Shown here: piece by piece, positions 22,085 through 33,650 of the stretch
How positions within the stretch are numbered: position 1 is the first letter of the stretch
How the letters are laid out: every line of letters begins with the position of its first letter
Assembly: GCF_000283155.1 (NCBI RefSeq)
Contig: NW_004454163.1
Location: 18,442,633-18,506,632, forward strand
Direction of reading: 5' to 3'
Source: Ceratotherium simum simum
Taxonomy: Eukaryota > Chordata > Mammalia > Perissodactyla > Rhinocerotidae
DNA length: 64,000 nt
Position numbers and translations under genes: made by a program
The notes under the pieces: model-generated
Databases searched by the model: none
What the model saw: only the letters and a program-made list of their open reading frames with translations
Told to the model about the DNA's origin: nothing

Positions 22085-23159
22085 TTTTTAATGTCCCAAT
22101 AACCCCCCGATAAGCAAGCAGATTGGATAGGATACCTCTCTCCAAATACAAAACAAAGCAAATAAACAAAAAACCCGCATATAACCTCTTCAACCAAACT
22201 AGGTGACAGGAAATCTATCAAACCCTGAGGTGTGGACAAATGCATCCAACCAGCCACAACAGGACTTGGCCACAAAAATGAAAAAGTCACCTCCAAATGC
22301 TCACCCCCAAAAGGAGAAGACGACACCCTGAGCAGAAAGGTGGGCCCACAGATCTGAGAGCACCCTGTGTGGGGAAGGTAAGTCCCACAGGCTGGAAGCT
22401 GTGGCAGACAGCAACAATAACTGTGTGGACACGGGCAGAGCAAAGGGGCGTGGAGCAGTTTAAGGCCTTGGGAATCTTAGAAATATCTGGCCATCGATTC
22501 ATTCCAGAAGGAACGAGCCTCACTTTGAAAAATACTGGAAACAGAAACCAAGCTGAGCAGGGCAGGAACACTATGAGTAAGCGAAAGAGAAAGCTTAGAT
22601 GGCAGGAGAAGAGGCACCTAGAGGAAGAAAGTCTTGGAAAACACTGAAATACAACACGTGAAACAGAGAGAATGTGCTAGAAGGCTAGGCCTGTAGAGCT
22701 CTAGGCTGAGGACTGGAGCTGGAATGGGACCAATCACCCAGAACCAGACTTATATCTCAGAGACAAAGAAGCGGCTGCAGAGACAGGCCTTATTTTGAGT
22801 CGTTCATGACACCAACAGAGGAGGTGACCTTGAGCCTTGAGCTGGGAAGACTGCCCTAGCCCATCTCCTCCCCAACTCCCCTTCCCCACCCCCAGCTGGA
22901 GCTTCCTCCTAAAAGCCTGGAAAAGCCATCTGCTTAAATATGAGGGAAAGGGGAAATACCGCCCAGCTCCACGCAAAGTTACCTTTCCAGAGATTAAAAT
23001 GAAGCAAAGAACATTGGAGCGCTAGCAGGTGCCTTTAGCGCCCTGTATCATGAGCTCATGGCCACCTCTAATTTCAGTCTCAGCTGCAAGGGACAGATCC
23101 ATATGAGCTTGGACCCAGCCCACCCTGCAGTGCCCCTCCTCAACTGGGCGCTCTGCCTT
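22085..23159. other. Unassigned sequence
   Basis: No repeat family or exon is recognised. Confidence 0.5.
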
Positions 23160-23815
23160 TTTGCTTTCTGTCTTGGGGCTTCCTCCAGGGCCTCAGGGGC
23201 CCTCTCAGCTCACATGTGAGAGCAGCCCAGAAGTGCAGGAAAGCTCATGTCCTTCAGGATCACCCCTAAGTGGGGCTGTAATGCGTGTAGACCCATCCGT
23301 AAACTGGGCTCAAGTGTTTTCTTCCTCTTCAGCTGACCATAAGGAACTCCCCAGGAGCCCGTAGTCATATATTGAGGGACAGGAAGCAACTCAATAGGAT
23401 TGAAGAAGGCTGAGCTACCTGCTCGTGCAACTTCCTTGTATCTTCTGGACCTACGTGAGCCTGAGATCTTATCTACCATTTCCATTTGATAATCGATTCT
23501 TTTTGCGTACTCCCAATCTTACATCTTGGCGAGCCAGATAACCCCCAGTTCATGATGGTTAAGCATTCGGTCTCTACCAAGCAAACCAGAAGCTTTTTCT
23601 CAACATGAGAGTCTGCAGAAGTGCATAGACTTGCTCGAAAATCCTAGAGGTCTATGCTGTGGTTCTCCTATTGGTATTCTCCAGAGACTCCAAAGAGTAT
23701 CCCGATTTGCCACAGGCACTTCGAGTATCGTTGGATCTGCTGGATCACAAGGCCCAAGTGGGTGAGCGGCGAGGACTCTAGCCTGGGCTTGCTGAAGGCC
23801 TTTTCTTGCTCTAGT
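23160..23815 (-). pseudogene. ERV pol fragment (RT C-terminal/RNase H)
   Basis: Minus frames 23600-23917 (from about residue 44, with LGPCDPADPTILEV and EPQHRPLGFSSK) and 23210-23485 (SWGVPYGQLKRKKTLEPSL) read as retroviral RT-connection/RNase H sequence. They belong to the same kind of ERV as the plus-strand copy at 15.8-17.9 kb. Frames are broken. No LTR is seen on either side, so this is an isolated internal fragment. Confidence 0.7.
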
Positions 23816-24480
23816 TCCCGATTGAAACTGCAAACAAGGTGTTAACTCTGACTTCCCGTTTGCAGCTAAATCTTTGATTTGACAAGTTACTATACCACTG
23901 GAAAATAACTCTGCCATGATTTCTTTCGCTGACTTTTTGTACAGCAGGCAGTTGACAATGTCACCTCTACAGGCTTTATTAGCCTTTCGGCTATTGTGTG
24001 TGTTTCTTCATCCAATGCCACATGATAACTTACCTGTAAGATGCTTCAGTGGCCTGTTTTTTTTTCATTCCTGGTTTGAAAAGCTGTAACAAACAAGTTT
24101 TTGCCGTTAAGGACTTCATCATGTCTACATTTGAAATATTCAATTTCTCTTTTTCCTTAAACTCTGAATGACGGGCCTCAAAATTGTGCCACAAATTACC
24201 TGATGACATAATACTATTCAAAAATTTTCCGTTGCTTGACACAATAAATTGTAAATATCTATAAAGTTGAAGGAAACATAGTTTTCCTATTATCGTTTTT
24301 CATTGACTACTTCTCCTAGTTTCTTTGGAATATATTCCTCTCTTGCACGAGTCAGAGAACTCTCTAATATCACAGTTTTATCTTTTTTCAGCTTCTTTAA
24401 ATGTAGACAGTGCAGCTGTGGATTGAAATGAGGAGTCTTCTAATCTCTCTTTTTAAGCCAATGATTCATTCCAATAAGGA
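23816..24480 (-). pseudogene. hAT (BED-type) transposase relic
   Basis: Minus-strand translation across at least two frameshifts gives, in order, a degraded BED-finger end (LWHNFEARHSEF), a helix-rich segment ending KKKQATEASYR, then YHVALDEETHTIAERLIKP and SAKEIMAELFSSGIVTCQIK. This order is that of ZBED/FAM200-like hAT transposases. The Cys residues expected in the BED finger are lost. The catalytic RNase-H-like core is absent, because ERV sequence takes over at about 23815. The 70-codon frame 24030-24242 and the first about 42 codons of 23600-23917 belong here. Confidence 0.65.
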
Positions 24481-24899
24481 AAAATATTGTAAGTATGTTT
24501 TCTTTTATTTTAGAATAAAATATAATTAAATTATAAAATTAATGTTTTAGATATTTAAAATTTAGAAAAGTTTAAAAATATTATAAAACAAAACAACAAA
24601 GATTATATACTTCTTGTGTTTCTGTATAGATGCCAGGAAAACTTTGGGATTTCAAAATAATGACTTATTATACAATAATGAAGTCACAGAGGTTATAGCA
24701 GGCATAACCAAAGAAAGGTAGTAAGAGAAGTAGAATTCCTGAGAACAAACTGAGTTAATTTATAAAAATGCAATATTTATACCCTAATCTTACCAACTTA
24801 GAAAATTCTAGAAAACACAAGAATACACAAGCACACCCTCCAGTACCTGGCAAAGTAATAACATCATCACGTATGAAGCCTCTGGATTTTAGAACTGCT
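24481..24899. other. AT-rich unassigned sequence
   Basis: A low-complexity A/T stretch (about 24490-24600) followed by unassigned DNA. Confidence 0.5.
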
Positions 24900-25244
24900 A
24901 TGGACCAATGATCCCTTTGTACCCTCCATTTTTACCCTTTTTGAAATGGAATGTCTACAGCTGCTGCAGCTGGGATACGCCTATCCCAGCAGTGTATACT
25001 GGGTGTGTTGGGGGCAGGTAACTTGTCTCTGTAGTTTTACACACCCACAGAAGATGTACTTACCAAACCACACCCCAGGAGCCTCATCCAGCCTCATTCA
25101 CATCTGGATCGGATTAGGATAATGAGATTTTGGACTTTGAGCTTATGCTATATTGGGACAAGACTTTGGGGGACCTTAATGGGAAGTGAATATATTTTAT
25201 ACATGAGAGAAATGTGAATCACTGGGGACCAGAGAGCTGACAAT
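24900..25244 (+). mobile_element. MaLR internal 3' end
   Basis: The text 'gagattttggactttgagcttatgctatattgggacaagactttgggggacctt' ahead of an LTR is the hallmark of the end of MaLR (MLT1/MST-type) internal regions. Confidence 0.65.
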
Positions 25245-25620
25245 GGCAGACATACTCTTGAAGTGGTCCCTGATGTGTATGCCTTTGTGTAGTTCCCTCC
25301 CTTTGAGTGTGGGTGGTGTCTCTAACTTGATCCTAACCAATTAAAGATGGTAAGGGTAATGGGATGTCACTCCTATAATTACTTACATTGTATAAGACTC
25401 CATCTTGCTAGCAGACTCTCTTGCTCTCCTTACTGACTTTGAAGAATCCACCTGCCATGAAGAAGCAAGCTATAGCTGCAAAGGACTGAGTACTGCTAAC
25501 AGCCACACAAGTGGGGAGGAGGATGCTTCCCTAGTCAAGGCTCCAGTTGAGAGCCTAGCCCTGCTGACACCTCAATTGCAGCCTTATGAAACCCTAAGCA
25601 AAAGAGCCAACTAAGACATA
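25245..25620 (+). mobile_element. MLT1-type (MaLR) LTR, sense
   Basis: Begins TGACAATGGCAGACATACTC, contains GATGTCACTCCTATAATTAC and 'ataagactccatcttgctagcagactctcttgctctcc', and ends in the 'caattgcagccttatgaaaccctaagcaaaagagccaactaag' part. It directly follows MaLR internal sequence, so this is a 3' LTR with a partial provirus. Confidence 0.75.
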
Positions 25621-25689
25621 TCCAGACTCCTGACCAAGAAATGTCTCCTAAAACCCTCATAGCAAGCTAAGTATAGAAGGAAACTTCCT

Positions 25690-27575
25690 TAAATTGATTT
25701 TTCAAAAAGTATCCAGCAAAAACCTCTATCAAAGACTTTTAATTGTGAAAGACTGGTAGTGTTCCCTTTAGAATCAGGATCAAAACAAGGATCCCACTAG
25801 TACCACTTCTGTTCAGTACAGTAAGACAGGAAAAAAATTACAGGCATAAGTATTGGAAAGGAAGAAACAAAACTATAATTATTTGCAGATGATACAGAAA
25901 ATCTGATAGAATATAGAGACTAATTATTGAATTATTGAATAGAGACTAATGAGAGTTCATAAATGTTGTAGATATGAGACCAATATACAAAAATAATTGC
26001 CTTCTTACACACTAACAACAAAGAATTTTTAAATGTAGTATAAGAAAAAGATATTATTTACTTTAAAAATAAAGGTAACTGTGAATAAATCTAGTAAAAG
26101 ACATGAAATAATTTTAGGGAGTAAACTATAAAAGTGTTTTAATATTTTTAAAGAAGACAAATGGAGAAATATGATTTTCATGGCTAGATGAAAGTAGCCA
26201 TATCATAAAGATGTCAGTTCTGTAAATTTAATATAATTTAATATAATTCCATTCAAATTTCAATAAAGTTTTTCATGGAATTTGGCAAACTGAAATTCCT
26301 AAGGAATTCATTAAAAAGAGCAAAGAGCTCATAATAACAAAAACAATTTTAAAGACGAACAAGGCCTGAGAACTTGATCTAGAAACTATGAAAATATGGT
26401 ATAAAGCTAAAGGAATTAAAACACTATATTACTGATGCAATAACAGAAAAATCAACCAACGAAAAAAATAGAGGGCCCAGGAAAGATCCTTACATGCACA
26501 GAACTTGTTTTTCAACCTAGATGGCATTGTAAATTTGCAGAGAAAGGATGAGCCATTCTACACGTGATGCTGGGTTACTCCTTGGTATGGAAAAAATAAA
26601 AGTGAATCCCAACCTCACATCATACACAAAATCTATTCTAGCTGAATTGAAGACCTACATCTTTTAACTTTTTGAAGAAAATATAAAATATCTTTATGAA
26701 CTTGGGGTTGGGAAAGCCAAAAGATTGGAAGTATAAACCATAAAGAAAAACGTTTGTCCATTCTACCACCTAAAAAATTTTGTACGCTTTTGTGTATTAA
26801 AAGATACAAAATATGGGCTGGCCCGGTGGTATATAGTTAAGTTCACATGCTCCAAATCAGCGGCCGGGAGTTAGCAGATTCAGATCCTGGGCGCAGACCT
26901 ATGCACTGCTTATCAAGCCATGCTGTGGCAGGCATCCCACATATAAAGTAGAGGAAGGTGGGAACAGATGTTAGCCTAGGGCCAATCTTCCTTAGCAAAA
27001 AAAGAGGAGGATTGGCAAGAGATCTTAGCTCAGGCCCAATCTTCCTCACCAAAAAAAAAATGACACCAAATAAAACAAAAAGAGAAGCCATGTAGCTACG
27101 TCTAGGTCTCAAATATATTCATGCATCTTTTGGTTGTAATAATAAGAAATTCAAAATGGGAGAAAGGACAGATAAATTGTGACACATTCATAAAACGGAA
27201 TACTATACAGCACAAAATAAATTAGGTCTACATATATCAACAAGAACATCTCAAAAAGATGACATCAAGTGGAAAAAAACCACAATTTTCAGAAGGATAC
27301 ATACTCTATGACATATTTATATAAAGTTTTAAAATATGCAATTCTACCATATGTTGTTTAGGAATACATAGTGTAAATGCATGCATGGAAAGGATAAACA
27401 CCAAATTTAGGAAAGTAGTTTCCTTTGCGGGGTAGAGTGTAAGAGGAAATGCCATTGAGGAAAGGCCAGGAAGCTTCAACTGTATTTGTTATTTTATTTC
27501 TTAAGATGAATGTTATGTTGTTTTCTAAATCTTTTTGTGTGTTTTATATACATCACAATAATTTTTTTAAAAAAA
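25690..27575 (+). mobile_element. L1 ORF2-3' end fragment, sense, interrupted
   Basis: The ORF2 RT palm onward is readable (AATTATTTGCAGATGATACAG, the L1 FADD region in degraded form, near 25880) and runs through the C-terminal part into a 3' UTR (about 27100-27575). An ERE sits inside at 26815-27060. All frames are broken. The 5' end is truncated within RT. Confidence 0.8.
26815..27060 (+). mobile_element. ERE SINE, long-tail type
   Basis: GGGCTGGCCCGGTGG head, diverged A and B boxes, 'cttatcaagccatgctgtggcagg', 'ataaagtagaggaaggtggg', 'cagcccaatcttcctcacc'-type ending and a poly-A tail. Target duplication is uncertain. Inserted into L1. Confidence 0.88.
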
Positions 27576-27879
27576 AGAGACTGGGTCATTGGTGAAATCA
27601 TCAAGCTGCTGGATCAAGTCTTGCTGAGTTATATGAGCCAATACAGCCTCATAATGATTTCAGCCAGCTGGAGCACGATCTTTTTGTTACTGCCACGAAA
27701 GGCTCCCAAGGGATTCGGTCTTCTCCTTGAGGCCTCGCCTAACCACTGCAGCGCTTGGATGAGCTTCTCTCTCGGCCTCTATAAGCTACGGTGGCTTCCA
27801 CCTGGCCCAATATTGTGTAGATTTATCCCCTGATTATTTCATGTGCACTCATCTACCATAAAACTACAACAATAACAAT
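27576..27879. other. Unassigned sequence
   Basis: Follows the L1 end. No recognised repeat or exon. Confidence 0.5.
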
Positions 27880-28075
27880 ATCTACCATTTCTTGGATGCT
27901 CTCCGTGTGCCAATATGGTGCTCATCTTTCTACATCCATTATTTTAAACCGTCTTTACAGCAACCCTGTGAGTGAGTATTACTAACTCCATTTTGCAAAC
28001 CAGGAAACTGGAGCTCAGAGATGCTAAATGACTCCTTCAAGATCACACAGCAACAAAGTGGTAAGCCTGTCCATT
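27880..28075 (-). repeat. MIR SINE, antisense
   Basis: CATTTTGCAAACCAGGAAAC, GAGCTCAGAGATGCTAAATG and 'caagatcacacagcaacaaagtggtaagcctgtc' give the antisense MIR order. Confidence 0.85.
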
Positions 28076-28589
28076 TTCCGCCAACTCTTCAAAGATCTCC
28101 TCTCCTATGTCTCCCACTGCTACCTGAGGCTAGGTCCAATGTGAGCTGATGCAGTGATAGACTCCGCCCGGGGAGTGTTGTTCTGATGGGACTGAGCCTT
28201 CTCGACAAGGCCAGCTGCAGGGTGGATGAGAAGTGCTTCCCATTGGTGAAGCTGCACTGACGTGTCCTCTGAGCCCTGTAGCCCCCAGTGTGTGGGCTTG
28301 GGTCACAGCTGTACAGCCATCAGGTCCCGTCACGGGCACTGACTTGCCTGAGCATTTGCTACCCGGTCCCACTAGGTGTCTCTGTTACTTTATTTTTCTG
28401 ATGACTGAAGGTGAACCAAGGCCACTTAAAACTATTCAAAGCCACATAAGTGGAGTGCCTGGAATTCTGTGGTCTTCAGACAATCCAGTGTTCTGCAGCT
28501 AACGATGTGGGCATGAAAGGGAGGAGAGAAGAGAACTCACATTTCTTGGAGGTCTTCTGCGTATCAGCCAGCTCACATACCTTAATATT
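28076..28589. other. Unassigned sequence
   Basis: No repeat family or exon is recognised. Short overlapping frames only. Confidence 0.5.
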
Positions 28590-28905
28590 AATAACAGCCA
28601 ACACTTAAGTAATACTTGGTATGTGCAGACACTGTTGTACGCTCTTTACAAATTTAACTCACTGAAGCCTCATGACAACCCAGGAGATAAGTAGAGAATT
28701 ACAGAGAGGTTAAGAAACTTGTCTAAGGTCACACAGGTAGTAAGTAGTCTGGTCATTTGGATGATTTCATCCTCAGACAACCCTGCAAGGTAAGTGTTGC
28801 CTTCCCTATTTGGAGGATGAGGAAACCAGGCTCAGAAAAATTAAAAGGCCAATGTTACACAGCTAGACAGTGGCAGAAGTAGAATCAAATCTAGGCCTAT
28901 TTGAC
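28590..28905 (-). repeat. Two consecutive antisense MIRs
   Basis: 28590-28745 carries 'acagagaggttaagaaacttgtctaaggtcacacaggtagtaag'. 28770-28905 carries 'gaggatgaggaaaccaggctcag' and 'acagctagacagtggcagaagtag'. They lie head to tail in the same orientation and may be separate insertions or a duplication. Confidence 0.8.
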
Positions 28906-29284
28906 TCAGGACAAAATATATGACTTGATCCCTTCCCTGAGAGGGAGAGACCAGTTCACAGGGAGGGTCCTGTGTCCTTAGCCCACATGGGTCACATACA
29001 CAGGCTTGTGGATACCATAAAGGATTGTGCAACCCACCCTTCACTGTAGACAGGGCTGAGCTGTCTGAACTATTTCAGGAATTGCTTCAAAGGAAACAAG
29101 TGTGCCCACTGGAACTCAGGAGGATGAGGGAGCATTGCCTTAGAGGGTTCTTGGTCAGGGCCAGCAGAGGTTGCTGGAAGGTGAGATCTGAGAGGATATA
29201 CGGAAAGCCTCAAAATTGCTCCCTTTACCCAACTTTTAACTGCTGCCTGGAGTCCCCCCTTTAGAGAGGTATTTATTGGGCTTA
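28906..29284. other. Unassigned sequence
   Basis: Short open frames on both strands; no domain recognised. Confidence 0.5.
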
Positions 29285-29700
29285 AGGTTTTGGCCTCTGT
29301 TAAAATACAAACTCCACCGGTGGTAGCCTTAGTGTTATTCACCAAATATCCTAGTTGTCCATCCAGGCCCACGATAGGATGGCACACCCTGTCCCCGTGG
29401 AGTTGCGTGTGGCCACATGACTCTCTGAGGACGATGAAATGTGAGTGGGCATATGGTGAGTCACTTGCACCTGGAAGCTTTGTGAGCCAGGGCACAGTTC
29501 ATCACACTCTCCTTCCCTCTGCCACAGTGACCACTGATTCTCCAGAATCAGGTCAGGTCCAGGACCCTGGGTCCCAGGGTAAAGATATCAACCTCCATGG
29601 ACACGCGGTCTGAGTGAGAAATAACTCTGTGGTATTCACCCCCAAGATATTGGTATTGTGTGTAATGATAGTATAATCTAGTCCATCCTGACTGATACAC
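29285..29700 (+). mobile_element. MLT1-type (MaLR) LTR, sense
   Basis: The end 'gagtgagaaataactctgtggtattcacc...tagtccatcctgactgatac' and the preceding CTCTCCTTCCCTCTGCCACAG section match the 3' half of an MLT1-type LTR. Confidence 0.7.
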
Positions 29701-29824
29701 CAGCAGGGTTCATTAATCTAGTAGTCAGCCATAAACACCCTAGTGTGAGTTTGCACAGAGCCAGGACTTTGGGAAAACTGGAGCTTTACTGGGGGGAAAA
29801 AAAGGAAGGAAAATATCTGTAATA

Positions 29825-30355
29825 ATCTCCAAAGATGGCCCCAAACAATTCCACCCCCCTCCAGTACGTACATGTTGTTCCTCACCTCAAGAGGTGGATT
29901 CTAATTTTCCTGACCTTGAATTTGGGCTGGTTTTAGGAACTTGTGTGGCCAACAATGTGAGATGGAAATGATATTCTGGGATGGCCAAGGCTAGGTTCTA
30001 GGGAGCCTGGGTCTCTTGGAACAGTCACTCCTGGGACGCTCCCTCTCAGGAAGCAGTTGTCATGCTCGAGAAGCCCAGACCATAAAGGCCATGCGTAGGT
30101 GTGTATTCTAGTCACCAGATCCAGCTGAGCTCCAAGCACACTGGCAGCCATGGAGTAAGTCATGTTGAACATCCAGCCCTGGTAAGCCTTCGCCCCTGGC
30201 TCTGTTTGAATACAAGCACAAGAGAAATCCCAGTGAGAACCGCCCAGCTGAGCCAGTGAACCAAGAAGTCAAGAGAGGTAATAATAGTGTTGTTTCAGCC
30301 ACTACGATTTGGGCATGGTTTGTTATGCTGCAATTGATAAACTAAACAGAAATTG
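29825..30355 (+). mobile_element. MLT1-type (MaLR) LTR, sense
   Basis: Begins 'ctccaaagatggccccaaacaattcc' and ends 'gttgtttcagccactacgatttgggcatggtttgttatgctgcaattgataaact', spanning nearly a full old LTR. Together with 29285-29700 it makes two LTRs in tandem orientation only about 125 bp apart. Confidence 0.8.
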
Positions 30356-30603
30356 GCACCTGGAAGTGGGATGCTATTGAGTGTGTGTATGTTTTTAATC
30401 TAAAATTGGTGACATTGGCTTTGAGACCAGGGAACAGGCAAGAACGAGAGAGGCTCAGAGGAGACTGTTGGTGAAAGCTCGATGGACGGGGGGCAGAGCA
30501 CAGAGGAAAGGCTCTTCCACATCTCATGTACCGGGGGGCGGTGGCAACAGTGGTAACTTCAGTGACATTACATAGAAAATATACCTAATGAACCAGTGGA
30601 TTT

Positions 30604-30898
30604 TTTTGTGTGTGTGTGAGGAAGATCAGCCCTGAGCTAACATCCACGCCAATCCTCCTCTTTGTGCTGAGGAAGACCGGCTCTGGGCTAACATCTATTG
30701 CCAGTCCTCCTCCTTTTTTTCCCCAAAGCCCCAGTAGATAGTTGTATGTCATAGTTGCACATCCTTCTAGTTGCTGTATGTGGGACGCGGCCTCAGCATG
30801 GCCGGAGAAGCGATATGTTGGTGCGCACCCGGGATCCGAACCCGGGCCGCCAGTAGCGGAGTGCGCTCACTTAACCGCTAAGCCACGGGCCGGCCCCT
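30604..30898 (-). mobile_element. ERE SINE, composite with both tail modules
   Basis: On the minus strand the ERE1-like head and body (ending GCTTTGGGG, 'ctatctactgg') are followed by the other subfamily's tail ('gactggcaatagatgttagcccagagcc', 'cctcagcacaaagaggagg', 'ttagctcagggctgatcttcctcac') and a CA/A tail. Flanked by GTGGATTT (30596-30603, 30899-30906), so it inserted as one unit. Confidence 0.9.
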
Positions 30899-31068
30899 GT
30901 GGATTTGACAAAGGAGATTTCCTGGGTGAGGGTTCTAAGCGCCGATATGTTCCTTTTAGCCACATTTGACAGGGTACCCACAGAAAGAGAAAAGAGAAAA
31001 ATGAACTTAAAAGAAACTGTTTCTTGTCTTTTTTTTTTAACTTTGAGTTTCTCATCATTAGTATGATG

Positions 31069-32088
31069 TTAGCTGTAGTTTTTGTAGATGTTCTTTATCA
31101 AGTTGAGAAAGTTCCTCTCTATTCCTAGTTTACTGAGAATTTTTATCATGATTCGTTGTTGGAATTTGTCAAATGCTTTTTCTGCATCTATTGATCTGAT
31201 ATTTTTTAGCCTGTTAATGTAATGGATTACATTAATTGATTTCAAAAGTTGAACCATGCTTGCATACCTGAGATAAATCCCACTTGATCACGGCGTATAA
31301 TTGTTTTTACACATTGTTGAATTCCATTTGATAATATTTTGTTAATTTTTGCATCTATGTTCGGGGGGTATTGGTCTGTAATTTTCTTTGTCTGGTTTTG
31401 GTATTAGGGTAATGTTGACCTTATAGAATGGGTTAGGAAGTATTCCTTCTGTTTCTATCCTCTGAAAGAGATTGAGGGAAATGATGATTTCTTCCTTAAA
31501 TCTTTGGTAGAATTCACCAGTGAACCCATCTGAGTCTGGTGCTTTCTGTTTTGGAAGCTTATTAATTATCGATTCAATTTCTTTAATAGATGTAAGCCTA
31601 TTCAGATTGTCTATTTCTTCTTTTGCGTGTTTTGGCAAATTGTGTCTGCAAAGAATTGATCCATTTCATCTAAACTATCAAATCTGTGAACATAGAGTTG
31701 GCCATAGCGTTCCTTTATTATGTTTTTAATGTCCATGGGATATGTAGTAATGTCCCCTCTTTCATTTCTAATATTAGTAATATGTGTCTTCTCTCTTTTT
31801 TTTCTCAGTTAGCCTGGTTAGAGGCTTATCAATTTTATTTATCTTTTCAAAGACTCATCTTTTCATTTCATTTATTTTCCTTATTGATTCCCTGTTTTCA
31901 GTTTCATTGATGTCTGCCCTAATTCTTATCTCTTTTCTTCTGCTTACTCTGGATTTAATTTGCTCTTCATTTTCTAGTTTCCTAAAGTGGAAGCTTAGAT
32001 TATTGATTTTAGATGTTTTTTCTTTTCTAATATATGCATTTAATGCTATAAATCTCCCTCTAAGCACTGCTTTTACTTTATCCCACAA
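31069..32088 (-). pseudogene. L1 ORF2 RT and linker remnants
   Basis: Three minus-strand frames: 31855-32088 (linker, GRFIALNAYIRK), 31342-31638 (RT N-part, LPKQKAPDSDGFTGEFYQRF and TLIPKP) and 31069-31257 (RT palm, INVIHYINR and [10 protein letters not shown], which holds the motif-A aspartate). Stops and frameshifts separate them and the YADD/FADD motif lies beyond the truncation. Confidence 0.85.
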
Positions 32089-32237
32089 ATTTGAGTAAGT
32101 TGTATTTTCATTTTACATTTAGTTAAAAATATTTTTAAACTTCTCTTGAGATTTCCTCCTCGACTCATGTGTTGTTTAGAAGTGTGTTAATTTCCATGTA
32201 TTTTGGGATTATCCAGTTATTTTTCTGTTACTGATTT

Positions 32238-32771
32238 CTAGTTCAATTCCATTGTGATCTGAGAGGAGACCCTGTATGATTCTATTCTTTTAAATTTGTT
32301 AAGGTCTGTTTTATGGCCCAGAAAGTGGTCTATCCTGGTGAATGTTCGCTGAGCTAGAGCAGAATGTGTATTCTGCTGTGGGGTTGAGTGAAGGATTCCA
32401 TAGATGACCATTACATCCAGTTGATTGATAGTGTTGCTGATTTCAACTACTTCCTTACTAATTTTCTGCCTTCTGGATCTGCCTATTTCTGATAGAGGAA
32501 TGTTGAAGTCTCTAGTTACAATAGTGGATTCATCTATTTTTCCTTGCATTTCTATTAGTTTTTGCCTCATGTAGTTTGATGCTTCATTGTTGGGCACGTA
32601 CACACTAAGAATTGTTGTGTCTTCTTGGAGAACTGACCCCTTCATCATTACACAATAGCCTTCTTTATTCCTAATAACGTTCCTTGCTTTGAATTCTGCT
32701 CTATATGAAATTAATGTAGCTACTCCTGCTTTCTTTTCAGTAGTGCTAGCATGGCGTATTATTGTATCCAT
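32238..32771 (-). pseudogene. L1 ORF2 endonuclease-domain remnant
   Basis: A 177-codon open frame from an ATG reads as an L1 apurinic/apyrimidinic-like endonuclease minus its N-terminus: KAGVATLISYRAEF, TILSVYVPNN, TRDFNIPL (catalytic Asp-Phe-Asn) and RIDHFLGHK (second Asp) are visible. The terminal Ser-Asp-His motif reads SSQITMELN, so the catalytic His is gone, and the N-terminal Asn/Glu region precedes the frame start. It is the longest transposon-derived frame in the window but is inactive. Confidence 0.88.
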
Positions 32772-33314
32772 TTACTTTTAATCTATATGTGTCTTTATAT
32801 TTACAGGTTTCTTGTAGACAAAATATAGTTGGGTCTTATTTTTTGATCCATTCCGACAATATCTGTCTTTTAATTGGTGCATTTAGACCATTGATGCTCC
32901 AAAAGATTATTAACATAGTTGATTAATAGCTGCCATATTTGTCACTATTTTTGTTGTCCTTGCTCTTTGTTTCTATTTTTGTCTTCCACTCTTTATGCCC
33001 TTTGTGGTTTTTACTGAGCATTTTGTATGATTCTATTTCTCCTTTCTTAGCATATCCGTTATACTTCTTTTTTTTTCTTTTTTAGTGGTTGCCCTAGAGT
33101 TTGCAATACACATTCACAACTAATCCAGGTCTAATTTCAAATAACACTATATCATTTCACATGTAGTGTGAGTACTTTATAATAATAAAATAATCCTAAT
33201 TCTTCCCTCCCATCCCCTGTATCATTGCTGCCATTCATTTCACTTACATGTAAGTATACATAGCATATATATTTATATAATATATATTGAGCATAAACAT
33301 TCAAATATATTGTT

Positions 33315-33650
33315 GTGTTGCTTCCACTGGGAAGCCCACCACTGTGCTTTGAGTAGTCCAAGTCACATACAGAAGCCACATGCCGTCTCTCCAGCTAACA
33401 TCCCCATCTGAGCTGGCAGCCAACAGCATCAACTGCCAGCCATGCGAGTGAGACACCTTGAATGGCAGCTCAGCCAAGCCTTCAGACAAGTCCAGGCCCA
33501 GCTGCCATTGGACTCAAATTCACAAGAGACTCTAAGTAAGAATGACTCAACTGACAACAGTCAACTCACAAAATTATGAATGATAGCAATAAATGTTTGT
33601 TTTAAGTCACTAAGTTTTGGAGTGGCTTTTTATACCAATAAATAAGCAGA
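33315..33650 (+). mobile_element. MLT1-type (MaLR) LTR 3' part, sense
   Basis: 'gcaataaatgtttgttttaagtcactaagttttggagtggctttttatac' (AATAAA included) preceded by 'ccattggactcaaattcacaagagactctaag' is the typical 3' end. It abuts the L1-B 5' end at about 33312. Confidence 0.75.

Larger units (their letters stand above)
31030..33312 (-). mobile_element. L1 fragment, RT to inter-ORF (L1-B)
   Basis: Antisense L1 ORF2 from RT motif A (about 31150) through fingers, linker and endonuclease, then inter-ORF sequence to 33312. No 3' UTR or poly-A is present at the low-coordinate end, so the element is truncated or broken there. Same general age class as L1-A. Confidence 0.88.

Noticed and set aside
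21835..22443. Longest open frame of the window (202 codons, minus)
   Set aside because: It runs through an antisense ERE SINE into flanking unique DNA with no domain, so it is a chance frame.
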